The notes under the pieces were generated by a model. That model did no database searches and was not told where the DNA came from. It worked only from the letters and a program-made list of their open reading frames with translations. The position numbers and the translations under genes were made by a program. From Hypsibius dujardini (taxonomy: Eukaryota > Tardigrada > Eutardigrada > Parachela > Hypsibiidae), in contig LRSR01008967.1 in the NCBI GenBank assembly GCA_001579985.1, forward strand, positions 1 to 64,000: 64,000 nucleotides of DNA, written 5' to 3'. Shown piece by piece: positions 25,670 through 37,100 of the stretch (position 1 is its first letter; every line of letters begins with the position of its first letter).

Positions 25670-27623
25670 GATTGAAGAGGAGGAGGAAGGGCTCCTTGCA
25701 CGACGGTGTTCAATGAGCACGGCCAGGATAGGGCAACCCACACCGATCAATCAATCAACCGAAAAATCTCTGCAAAGGAAAAAGCCGTTACTGCTAACCA
25801 TTAGTTTTGTGAGAAACAAGCTAACAGACAGACACAGACTTTACTGTCCCGATAGGCAGGCGAGGCAAATGAAGCAAACTCTTCAAAGCGAAAAGGGAAA
25901 GGGCAAAGGAGAACGAAGCGTGGAGATTATCGGGCGGAGAACCAACAGTCTCAGTCAGTCAGTCGACTACTGTAATCCCTGGAGTTGTCTTACAACACTC
26001 ACTAGATAGACGCTTACTTCGGCGGCAGGTATGGGCTGGACATTTAACAAGTTAATGTAGACGTGCGTTTAAACAAAATGTGTGTGGTGCAAGAGAAAAA
26101 AGAGAAGCAGAACCAAAGCAGAGTTTCTTTGCCGGAAGGGAAGCTTCAGGCAATCTCGACTCATTTATTTATTACCTAGCAAATAAAATTAGCAACCTTC
26201 CTGCCAGTGCCACACAACCAATAGAGCGAACTGCAATTGCGACCCCTGAAAACAAGTACTAGTAACAAACAACAGATGCAGTATTAGAAAGAATCCATGC
26301 CCGCCAACTTCAGCCAGATGAACGAGGAATTCAAAGGAAAAATGGACGAATATGCCCAACACAACGGGGAAACTGCTATCTTGGTCATTTTGCCCCCAGC
26401 CGACCAATAAGAAGTTAAGAACAAACGGCCAACTCATTCATTCAATATGGAAGAAGCGTTAATTCATAATAGAGATGCTGAGACAAGAAAAGACACAGAC
26501 AAAATCCCACCAACAAATCCATTTCTTCTCTTCCTTCCATCCTTCCATAGAAGACTCAACGCAAGAGGGAATAAATGGCTCACCTTAAATCAATGAGGAG
26601 ATGGACGCAATGGCCAATCTCTCATCCCCCGACCGACCTTCCAATGGACGAATGAATGAATGACACAAGGAAAGGAATGAATGAGCCTGAAGAAGGCCAA
26701 GTAATAATAAGGTGACTGGCCCCACAACGAACGAACGAACGGCTTCCCTTCCCTTCTCTTCCCTTCGCTTCTTCCTACACGGCAAGGGATGATTCCAAGA
26801 GTAGCCTGCGATCCACAGGATGGGACGTTGAAATAAGGAAAAAAGATTTCAGCGCCATGATGATGATTATTAGGGTTCCTGCTACTTCCTTGAGGTCTTG
26901 GGCCAAATTAAGGGGAAGAAGAGTGTGCCATGAAAACTTGACATGTGCAGCAACGATTATGCAGGCAGAGAGGCAGGCAAGCCTCTCTTCTCCTTCTCTC
27001 TCTCCACACCGAGACGCGATGCAGTGCAGTGCTTCGAGTTCGAATGCTGTGCTTGCTTGCTGCTGGGAAATTGGGAGACAGACAGACAGCAACAGCAAGG
27101 GGGAAGAGAACGCGTGCAGCTTGCAACACATACCACTAACGCCACGCTAGGAAAAAGCAAGAAAGGAGAGCCGCAGTCAGGGACATGGTATATGAAAATC
27201 CTAGTAAAGACACTAGCCCTGCCACAACACGAAGAAAATACTGCAAAGTCGACCTATAGTTGCATTACTATCACTCTTTCCTGAGGCCTGAATACGCAAC
27301 GCCTACGCCAATCAAAAGTACCTGATCGGACTGAGACTTGCCTACGGGCGAATTGTGCTTTTGACCGCGTGGTGGCGCCACAGTGCAGTCCACTCCACTG
27401 CACTGCTACTGCAGTGCAGTCCGCCACGTGCACTCCTGGTTAGTCCATCTTCCGGATCAATCAACATGAAAAGGATTTATCGTGGTGCTGCTTCTCATGA
27501 AGAAGGAAAGCACTGCCACAATAATAAAACAACTTGCCGTTTCCACACCAGAAAATGTAAAAGATGTCAGAAACGCTTTAGTTGGTCTAGCACAATTAAA
27601 GCCAAAGTGAAAGAGTAGTACAG
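25670..27623. other. 5' flank of G-alpha-q
   Basis: About 2 kb upstream of the G-alpha-q start. It may contain non-coding 5' exons and promoter. Around 27372-27425 the motif CAGTGCAGT occurs repeatedly in both orientations, forming a small palindromic cluster. A His/Cys-rich open frame at 27355-27618 on the plus strand is not convincing as a gene. Confidence 0.4.
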
Positions 27624-27625
27624 TA

Positions 27626-27990
27626 CGAGGTAAAACTTTTTATTCGGCTAACGTCGAAATTGCTTTTAATTCGGCTAAGTGGGTGAAGCAGGGGGCGCAA
27701 GTGTCGCACTTTTCACTACCATGCTTGAGCTAAACCTGCGAGTAGCGCCTCTACCGCCTCAATCCCGTCTCTACAGCAAAAATGTTCCTTGTTTTTTCAA
27801 AACAGTCGTCTGAACTCTACAAAAGTATTCCTGCCTCTCTCAAATTCTTCTTGTTGGCAAAATTTTCTTTGCTTTTATCAAAGTTTCAACGTCTGTGCCA
27901 AGTCACTGACATTGAGATAGCATGGAACACAAAAAGCTAGCCGAATTAAAAGCGATTTTGCTCGTTAGCAGAATTAAAAGTTTTACCTCG
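27626..27990. mobile_element. 365-bp MITE, TA-flanked
   Basis: The ends CGAGGTAAAACTTTT (27626) and AAAAGTTTTACCTCG (27990) are inverted copies. Similarity extends about 50 bp inward and includes TTTTAATTCGGCTA. TA flanks lie at 27624-27625 and 27991-27992. There is no coding capacity. The terminal CGAGGTAAA is identical to that of the element at 211-930, while the subterminal sequence differs, as in sub-families mobilised by one transposase. Confidence 0.82.
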
Positions 27991-28047
27991 TACTCTAGTT
28001 CGTACTCGACAGTTTAGCTAAGTTTATCTCACTGAGCTACAGTACTG

Positions 28048-28115
28048 TACCGCACTACCGCACTGTACCGCACTTTACCGCACTGTACCGCACTTTACCG
28101 CACTGTACCGCACTT
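28048..28115. repeat. 10-bp minisatellite, about seven copies
   Basis: Tandem TACCGCACTG and TACCGCACTT units in alternation, about seven copies with the first one short. It lies 90 bp beyond the Fuseless stop codon and 57 bp from the right end of the MITE. Confidence 0.9.
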
Positions 28116-28204
28116 TTATTTGAACCAATTTAGGGCTTCGATTGCCCAGCTTTCCACTCCATCTTTACTGGAAAAAAACGCCAAGATAACCATTAAACGT
28201 GAGT

Positions 28205-29867
28205 CTACAATGTATGCTGAAGAATTCGTTGGGTCTCCTCCGTTTGCGCCGGAGTAGAAGTAGCATCGAGAGAGTCAGCCTTGTCAGAGGACACAACGAT
28301 GATGACCGGAGATAGATTTGCATCAGCTAATTTATCTTTCATATCTGTGGGGCTCATCACAGTCGAAGGGAACAGACCGGAACGCTAAAAATTGCAAACG
28401 CCAAATTTAAAAATAGCGAGAGGCTATTTGGTGAATGAGATACGACTTTAGTACCTCTTCGAATAACGTGAGGCTTTTGGAAAAGAAAAAGAGTCCGCGG
28501 CCGTCCTTGAGTTCGCCGTCAATCTGAACATCCCGTACGAGAACACTATTTCCGTGGAGTCTAAACAAGAAGAAATGAGTAAAAAAGGCTTTTTGATGGG
28601 ATTTTTCAGGGAGAACTCACAAGATCATGGTGCCAAAAGCGCCAATCAAATGACAAATGGCGTTACTCCAAGCCGGTTGTTCTGGGAGAATAAAAATGTC
28701 ACATAATCCCCATATCGATCGCCATATGTTGACTGCCGCGAAGCAGGCCAAATAAAAGAAGGAATCCTCAAAAACAAGTCTTAAGAAATTGCACTTGCGT
28801 CGCTCTGCAGCCTTGGACACCCAAGACGCTGGCCATTGCATGAAAAAGAGGATGACGGTGAGTCCGAAGCCAATGCCGCCGGATATGAGGCAAGAGATGG
28901 TCAAACTGTCTGCGGCCAAAAAATGATCCAATACAGCCCACTGACCACGCCAAACACTGACAACTAACGACCCAGGAATTGCCACAGAGAACAAATTGTC
29001 CGCCAAATAATTCCATGACTTTTTGGCCTGTAAATAAATAATGCAGCTATTCTACAGTATCAGTAGATGGTTCATTTCAGCTTCTTTCTTACCTTTGTGC
29101 GAAAGCGAGTCTTAATGATAAAGTAGTTTTTGTCGAAATCGGAGACTGTGACCAGAGGTGGCGCAACCACATTACGGAAGCTCTTCATGCCAATCAGCAA
29201 AAAACATCCAATTAACATTGACGCAACGCCGCTCCAGAAGGCCGTTCCCGTGTACGCGTCCCATAACCGCCAAATCCCTGTACAGTGCAAGCAACTGCTT
29301 TGCCCATTTATTTAAAAATCCTCTTTCACATCTCTTATTCAACTACAATACTACAGTAATAATGTTCATTAAATTTCTTTTTATAGTCATGACTCGTGTT
29401 TTTTAATGCCTTTTGATTCGGTGCTCAATTGTCGGTTGAAAGTGTTGATAGTTGAGAGCAGTCAATCATCACTAACAGGTCAACATAGTAAGCCCTTCCT
29501 GTATATGGCAATAGGAAAGTGTTCCTGGAGCAAAAGGGATCGAGTTACCTCTCCAGTGATTGACAATAATCCACCCATAAATGTAGGTATAAAATCGCTT
29601 GCAAATAATTTGCAAAGCTGTCGACTTGATACCGTCAACGGTTTTATGTAAAACATTCTGGGACAAGTTGACCATAACAGTGCCCAAAACACCAATGGCG
29701 ATATTAATCCATGAACTGATTTCCAAACTGGACGGATAGGTGAAAATGTCCAACAACTGGAAACTGCCCCTCCAATAAAAGACAACTAATGGGGCTAGTA
29801 TAAAAATACAGATGAACCCATCCAGTATCCTCCATAAAGTCAACTTTACTTCCGGGCTCATTATCAT
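28205..29867 (-). CDS. Fuseless-family multi-pass membrane protein
   Basis: Five exons: 29867-29549, 29277-29093, 29027-28621, 28560-28455, 28384-28205, giving 398 residues with about eight hydrophobic segments. I assign it to the Fuseless family, whose Drosophila member is a presynaptic membrane protein needed for calcium-channel clustering and transmitter release. The assignment rests on remembered similarity of the conserved Trp-rich motifs (YWRGSFQLLD, SVWRGQWAVLD) and the membrane layout. That motif occurs four times, at about residues 31, 104, 193 and 269. The C-terminal 90 residues are hydrophilic and presumably cytosolic. There is no cleavable signal peptide. MIM offers two possible starts (29867 and 29861). 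Confidence 0.72.
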
Positions 29868-31550
29868 TATCGATGATTGATTGAGGGTAATTAAGCAACT
29901 ATCATTTCAAATGGATTCGGCGTACGGGGCAAATTAAGGATGGACAACGACTAAGGCAGTAGGCACTGCTGACTTTACTCAAATGGCGTAATATTTGGTA
30001 AATGACTTCGTTACTTGCAGATTGCTTCTATCTTGTTGTAAGACTTGTTTTCTCTCCTCTCTCTCTCTCTCTCTCTGTTTGCCAATACTATTATCACCAA
30101 AAAGCGTTCTACATTAGCGATCATGCGGGGGCGAGTTTTTGTAAAGGCATTATTGTCTCTGGGAGATTGACTTGTCACACCTGAATACCTGTCATCGTCA
30201 TCGTAGGAACAATACCTGTAGACTTTTCGGCTTTTTTTTCACTTTTTTTGTAATCAGACAACCTGTTGGTTCGCGGCACCGTGCCGTGTTCATTATAGTT
30301 AAAATTGCCTTCGTCAGCTCAAGTCGGTGCTAGAGGCCTCATCTTCTAACTCGCCGTGTCATAGTTCCGATCAAAATTAATAAATTTAACCGGCAGTGTT
30401 GACCGCATCTTGACAAGGTGCTTTATATGGAAAACAGCGCAGTTTTATTTCCTGTCAATCACTGATTCATAAATATCTGGTAACAATTACCTTCCATAGA
30501 ATCGACCGTTCCATCGAGAATTTTTTTGACTTTACGGCATAGTTGGTATGAATGTCGGCACCACTACTCGTCATCTCCTGACTTTGGCCCGTACATAAGT
30601 CCTATATGTCGTTCTGTCTGTCTGCTAGTCACCTCCATTTTTGTTACCGTTATATGAGTATTAGCCGCTCAATGATATATGTGTACATGTAGAATAGTGG
30701 GTGTTGGCTAGTTTGCCGACAATGACAATGACAAACGAAACCCTTTTTCCAAACTCAAAAGGTTTGTATTTTCATTACAAAGCGGAAGCGGAAAAGCCGG
30801 AAAAGCAGTCAATGTTCAACAAAACAAAAGATCACCGAGAAGGGATAGCATCAAAAGGAAAGCCTATCGCACAATGGAAAAGAGCTATATAAGAAAATAT
30901 TAAGTACATAAGGCCACGTTCTTAGATCATTCTACCAACAAATCGACTGATTAATACGACAGTCGACTCCCTTCAAATCCAGCCAAAAAAAACGTAGCCT
31001 CTCCTCAACCGGCCAGCGTGCATATATATCCTTCCGTCGCTACGAAAACGAACAGCAAAAAGGAACAGGCAGATATGGAGAAATCAGATGTGGAGAGCAG
31101 TCATGAACGTTGTGTAGAAACGAGATCCCGCTGAGTGAGATACAGGTAACAAGGTCACAATAAGTAGACATGGAAACAGAGAGAGGGAGAGAGAGAGAGA
31201 CAGCGGTCAGTAAAGTCGGTGAGTGAACGGTCGGACGGTCGACCTTATTTCCTAATGGGACATTCAATTGAGTGTTTCGCAGCCTCCAAAATGTGGAGAG
31301 AAAAGAGTATCATGTAAAGAATCCTTCTGTCAAACGCGCAACAACAACCAATAAACAAACAGTAAGAATTATTGCAGATGAAGAGAAGGACTGAGAGAAC
31401 ACTCTGGCCTTTGGCGGCGAGGATTGCGTCCCGAAGGACCTGTGGAGTGGAGTGAAAGAGAAAAATAAAGGGCGAATATTGACAGTGATGAGAGCCGGCT
31501 TAGCGTACGACGGTCCACTTTCTTTTGGGCAATGTTGAAGATGTGAGAGA
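29868..31550. other. Intergenic between Fuseless and the LIN-29-like gene
   Basis: About 1.7 kb, to hold the Fuseless 5' flank and the LIN-29-like 3' UTR. A CT-rich run lies at about 30058-30077 and a purine-rich GA run at about 31179-31201. No coding content is recognised. Confidence 0.4.
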
Positions 31551-34062
31551 TCAGTAGCGTCCTCCCGGCTTGCTGCTGCTGTTATGGTTGCTGTGCTCCT
31601 TGCGCATACCGGAAGCTGTACTGCCGTCTCCTCCTCCTCCCATCAGCATGGTCGGCATTCCATTATTGCCGACGAATCCTGCGGAAAAGTGATTACGCAT
31701 AGCGGGCATCTGATGATTGGTGAAACCGGCAAAGTGATCCACCGAAATTGGACCGTTCTTGGCAGTGGCCATCGAGTCAGAAAGGACATTCTGACTCTTC
31801 ATCGCTCCAGATCCAAATGCCGAGTCGTAGTAGTTATGCGCATGAGGATGAGCCATCACGTTCCGACCGCTGCTTCCCGAAAGAATGGAGAAGGCTGATC
31901 CCGAGTTCTTATTACTGGTGTCATAGTTAACGGGAGATGTCTGCCCCGCGCCGTAAGGATGAACAGCGTGGTGGGCGTTACCGTAGTTGGCGGCGCTGTA
32001 ATAGCCACCGCTGTACATGAACAGATCCTCCTGGCTCATACGGTGGGCACCTTCCATTTCTTGCTTAGGCCAATACGGGTCCACTGCTAAAAATCAAATT
32101 CAGATTCATGCAATCAGAGGGCAGGCGGTCGAGGACACATTTAGGCAGACAGGCGGGCAATCTGGTAGACTGGCAGGCAGGCAGTCAGACAGGTAGGCAG
32201 ACAAGCAGACCGACAGACAGACAGACAGACAGAAACATAAAAAATTGACACTTGCGAAGGGAGATGGGAGGAAAAAGACTAACTGGCAGTTTTAATATGG
32301 TTGAGAGACATCCGCTGCTGCTTTTCGTTTTTGTCGTTGTGCTTGGCCATGTGTCGCAGTAGGTAAGTCTCCTGGGTGTAGGACTTGCCGCAGCAGGTAC
32401 AGATGTGAGTCTTGAGATGCTTGCTGTCCTTATGCTTGGGAATGTGATCCAGCAGAGATTGTTCGTCGTAAAAACACTTGTAACAGGATTGGCATTTGAA
32501 GGGCTTGTCCTGTTGATGACACCGAGAATGACTCTGCAGGTTGCTCAACTGGGAGAAGGCCTTTGTGCAAGTCGGTTGAGGGCAACGGTACGGCTTATCA
32601 CCTGTCGCATTACAAAGACCTTCGACACTGACGAACTGACTGAAGGTCACAACAAGGACGATCCTTTGATTGGGCTAAATATTGTTACCTGTATGGGTGC
32701 GGATGTGCTGCTGCAGATGGGAGAGTTGGGTGAACTTTTTCTTGCAGATGTCACAGTGGTAGGGCTTAATGCCGAGATGAATGCGCATATGCTGGGAGAG
32801 ATAGGAGGAATTGGCAAAGGATTTGGGACACTGCGAGCATCGGTAGGGCTTGGGTTCGCGCATGTGCGACTGATTGTGCATCTGGAACTCGGCCTTTGAC
32901 TCCAACACCTATACAACGGAAAAGTCAATACATTCTATTATTACGTACTAGTATTGCAAAACTGAAGTACGATAAATCGGTTTTGTTCCCTCCAAAGGTC
33001 AATGTTACGTTACGTTTCAGGAAATAACTATATAGTTAAGAAGTTACTTAAGTTAGATTGTATTCCCAAATTTATCATTTTGGAACATCGAAACGAAAAA
33101 ACAACTTGCTTGAATCCTGCTTAGTTAATATTTTTATTACGGGTCAGCCCTAACAAAAATAACGCTAAAAAACCCAGAAATTCCTAGACGTAAGTAATTC
33201 TTACTGTTTTTAAAAAATTTATCGTTAATCTAGGAGCGTTTTTTTTGAATGAATTGTGTGTGGTATGTAAACACATTCGCTACAAACGACATTTATCATG
33301 GTGATCTAGTAATCGCAGAGGAAAAGAATCCTTCCGATGCCTGAACCAGATATGCGGATTCGACAGTCCCTCGAACGAACTCGATCGAGGTTACCGAGCG
33401 ATAAAATTAGATAACGCAATGTGGCAATCGTATTTGCTTACGTGCCTAAGCACTAACAGCTTTTTTTATCCTTGATAGGTCAACTACAGTATATTCGTAC
33501 TACTGCTGTACTGCTACGGTGGAAAAAAAATTGAGTTATAAATGATCAGAAATTTACGGTGCTCTAAATAAATAAGAGTTTCTTTGCAAAACACTAAGGA
33601 GACAGTTGGAGGCAGAGTTGAAAATCATTTTTCTACTGGATAAACAAACAAAAATGAGACGTGATAATGGACCATTGCATTCCGAAGTCGAAGTTCCTCC
33701 AAGATCGTTCTGCTTAAGAGACACCTCGGCTCTAATGGATACAACAAATAGTAATAATAAGCGATAAGGGGCCACCCGGTTCGGTCCATCCGATTCGATC
33801 TGATCGAGAAGCCGAAAAGTATTGTTTTTTGTTTCCTGCCTCCCGCGAATTGTCTGATAATCACCGTTCCAAAGGGCTCCCTGTTCAAGAACATTCCACC
33901 GTATTGCGTTCTCTGACCCCTTGTGAGGGACTGTACTAGTATTGGCTCTTTCCTACCAACAACTCAGACGTGCTAATTTCATCGCCGAAGTAATAGTCTC
34001 TTAACTCCGCACCATAAGACAAGATGACTATTCCTCGTGCTGATTTCTTTTTGGGTTCTGCC

Positions 34063-34111
<49 letters not shown>

Positions 34112-37100
34112 TTGTCCGTCTGTTTGTTTTGTCTGTTGCCTGCTTATTGGTGGTCTCTGCAAGTTTGCGTCACATTTTTACAATAGTGTAACTGACACTG
34201 CCAGTGCGGCGACCATGATCTGAGTTTGTATATGTATTACCGCGAGGTTCTTTTCGAACGCGCGGACCGGTTTGTCCTGCGCGGGGTTGGCGAGAAAAGT
34301 CGCTCCAAAAAGCCGCTAGAGCATGTCATATGCGCGTCAAAGTGTTCATACACCCGTTGACTGTTGCGCGATAACATACCATGCCACACCGGGGCCGTGG
34401 AGGAGGAAGGAAGGAAGGAAAGAATGAAATAAATGAAAGCAAGAAGGAAAGAAAGTATAGCAATTTTCCGCATCATTAGCCGCCTGGAACCCTTTCTGTC
34501 TGAATGATCCGCCGACATGGCTCCAACTTGCAAACAGCCACTACAATTTTCACTCTTGCTCATGTATGTGATAAAAGTCCGTCCTCTCCAGATATTTCGT
34601 TCAAGTAATTTGACTCAGTGTGAATAATGGCCAGCTCCTGACCAGAAACAGAGCTTACAACTCATAAATTTCCTTCACAATAAACTTTCTGTTAGAATTG
34701 TCTACTCCAGCAGTTTAACTAGTGCTACATTTGCTTATCATCTTTTAAAATAAAATTAGTAGTTAGTTTATGCGGGCCAAATTTCAAGTACTATTTAAAG
34801 GTCATTTGTAAAAAAAAATTTTATATGCGCTATGTAACATCCTTTCTGTAATTTATTATCCTTTCATATATTTTTTCTCCTTGTCTAATTTGTAATAGGA
34901 CAAGCAATGCCCCAAATGTGTTGAAGAAAGAATATTGTCTAGGGTACCTGATTGCACATTTTGCATGGGAATTTGCGTCCGCTGAGGGTTTTTGGCAAGT
35001 TATGTCCACCAGCATGATGTTGGTGCATGAAGCCAGACATGATGCTCGAGTGATGATGATGAGGAGTTACCATCACCGATTGTATGGCTCTTGTTGCCTG
35101 TTGTACTCCATAAAGGTCACTCACGGCTCCTACTCCTCCTCCTCCCGTCTCGTCCATCTCCATTGAGACCATGTCGAAGTTGGGCCCTATACCACCAATG
35201 ATAAAGGAGAAAAAAAAAGAATAATGACACGTTAAGTAAAGTAGAAAGCGGGCGTAGCTGTACCTTTGCCTTGGAGAGAATGGGCATGACTATTGAGGCT
35301 GTTGGCCGCCGCTTGCTGGTTCAAAATCTTCTATAAAAAAAGGGTAAAAATAAAGAATGTAAAAGCGTAGTTGATCGGAGGGCTGCGGTGGTTGGTGGGG
35401 CCACAACACCCCGACAAAAAATGAGATAATTGTGTGAAAAAAAGGGTATGGCAGACGGAGAGAGACATCTGCTTTCCTCAAATCGATGGGCGACGGATTC
35501 TTAATAATAGCCGGTAATTATTTTTTTCGGAAAAAGCGTTGACTTTTAGGTCAACCGCAACCGCCAATCTTTATTGCCTTTTTTGTAGTATGCCCTCATA
35601 GCAGCTTCGTGTAGCGCTCTCCCCCCAGAACAGGTCCCCAACAAATCTTTTTCAATATACCTGGAAGTCCATGGCGTTTTGGTTCCAGGGAGTGAATCGT
35701 TGCTGGTGCTGCTGCTGCATTAGATTCAGCTCATCCGCGGTCTCATGGGCTCCAGCCATTTGTGAAGGATAAAAAGCCGACGCCGCAGAGCACTATTCAC
35801 AACAGAGAATAATATTTAAAAAAAGCAACCCTTCCTCATCCTTTCAATTTACATACTTAGGGGTGATGGCAAAAAAGTGTTCCGTCACCCTTAAAGTTGT
35901 ACTCGTACTTTAGCTCTATTTGTGCTTATAGCATTCGATGGGTGATAAAAAAAACTGACCGCGACCTGACTGATACTGCATACTGTAGAGTAAAGACACT
36001 TTTACCGCTTTAGTTTACAATTTAAAACAATCAGCCTTTTCTGCTATCTTTCTCCCTGAATGACTTGCAATCAGTGCGTGCTCAAATAAAAAGACAGGAC
36101 CCTATTTTAGAGCGCTAAAACAAAGGTCGCTCTTTGTATTGTATAAACCCTACCTTAAAATGATTTCAAACAACAGCCAATCTATTATTTTGCATCAGTG
36201 CGGAGAGGCCAGCCAACAACAGTTCATTTTGTACTCACGGTAGTCAAGTTGATTACTGGATGTCTTTTAAGTTTGATTTTTAGCAATAATCGTTAAGGCT
36301 GTTTTTGAAAAAGAAAGAAATAACGGGTGAGCGTTTACTGAAATAGATCAATTTCCTTTGCTTAATCTAATAACACAGGGCCTCTGAAAGAAATGAAAGG
36401 TCCAGCTCCCTAAAATAATGAAAGAGCGTCGTACCTTGGGAGGAAAGAAAAAAATGTGAGTCAAGTAATGTTCTGGAGCGCGCGATCAGCTGTGCGGATC
36501 GAGTGAGTGGCGATGGAACCAGATGATAACTCAAAAAGAAATACGCTAAACCAACAAAAAAGGATACAACTGGCAAAGCAAAAAATGTCTGTTACTTTTT
36601 TCTACTTTCTATCTTTCCAGGGGGACGAAAGAAATAAATAATAAAAATTGGAGCTAAAAGAAGGGAGGGAATTAAGCCCGAAATATGCGGCGTGCAATTG
36701 TGAAAGTCACTCACTTGGAATGGCAATGCAAAAAGTGGCCAATTTCTTTATGCACACAGACACATGCAAAGTAGCAAGGAAGGAAGGAAAGAAAGAAAGG
36801 GCGGGATCAACAGTTGGTTGTTTGTCATACGTCATGTCTCTACCATCCAGCCAATAGCGAGTGATTTCTTTCTCTCCGACACCGCATTTTAATTCCTTCT
36901 CTTCTATGGTCACGCACGGTCAAGCCCAAATACTCAGTTGTCTGTCCGAGCTCCGACAGTTATTTCTCGCGTCAGGGTGCGCTTCTCATAAAAGGCGCTT
37001 GGTATCGTACACACTAGTACTAAATCGCTTATTCAGCTTCACTCTATCTCAGTCAAACCAAAATATTTAAATCATCATAAAAAATACTATATATACTGAA

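Noticed and set aside
27355-27618. Plus-strand frame with Cys/His residues resembling a zinc-binding peptide
   Set aside because: Spacing of Cys and His fits no known finger, and the region is repeat-rich and non-conserved in composition.
34061-34131. Regular tandem repeat considered as a CRISPR-like array
   Set aside because: Units are contiguous 4-bp repeats without spacers in a eukaryotic intron.
34237-34563. Minus-strand frame with one hydrophobic helix
   Set aside because: Lies in an intron of the LIN-29-like gene on the same strand, with no splice-consistent link.
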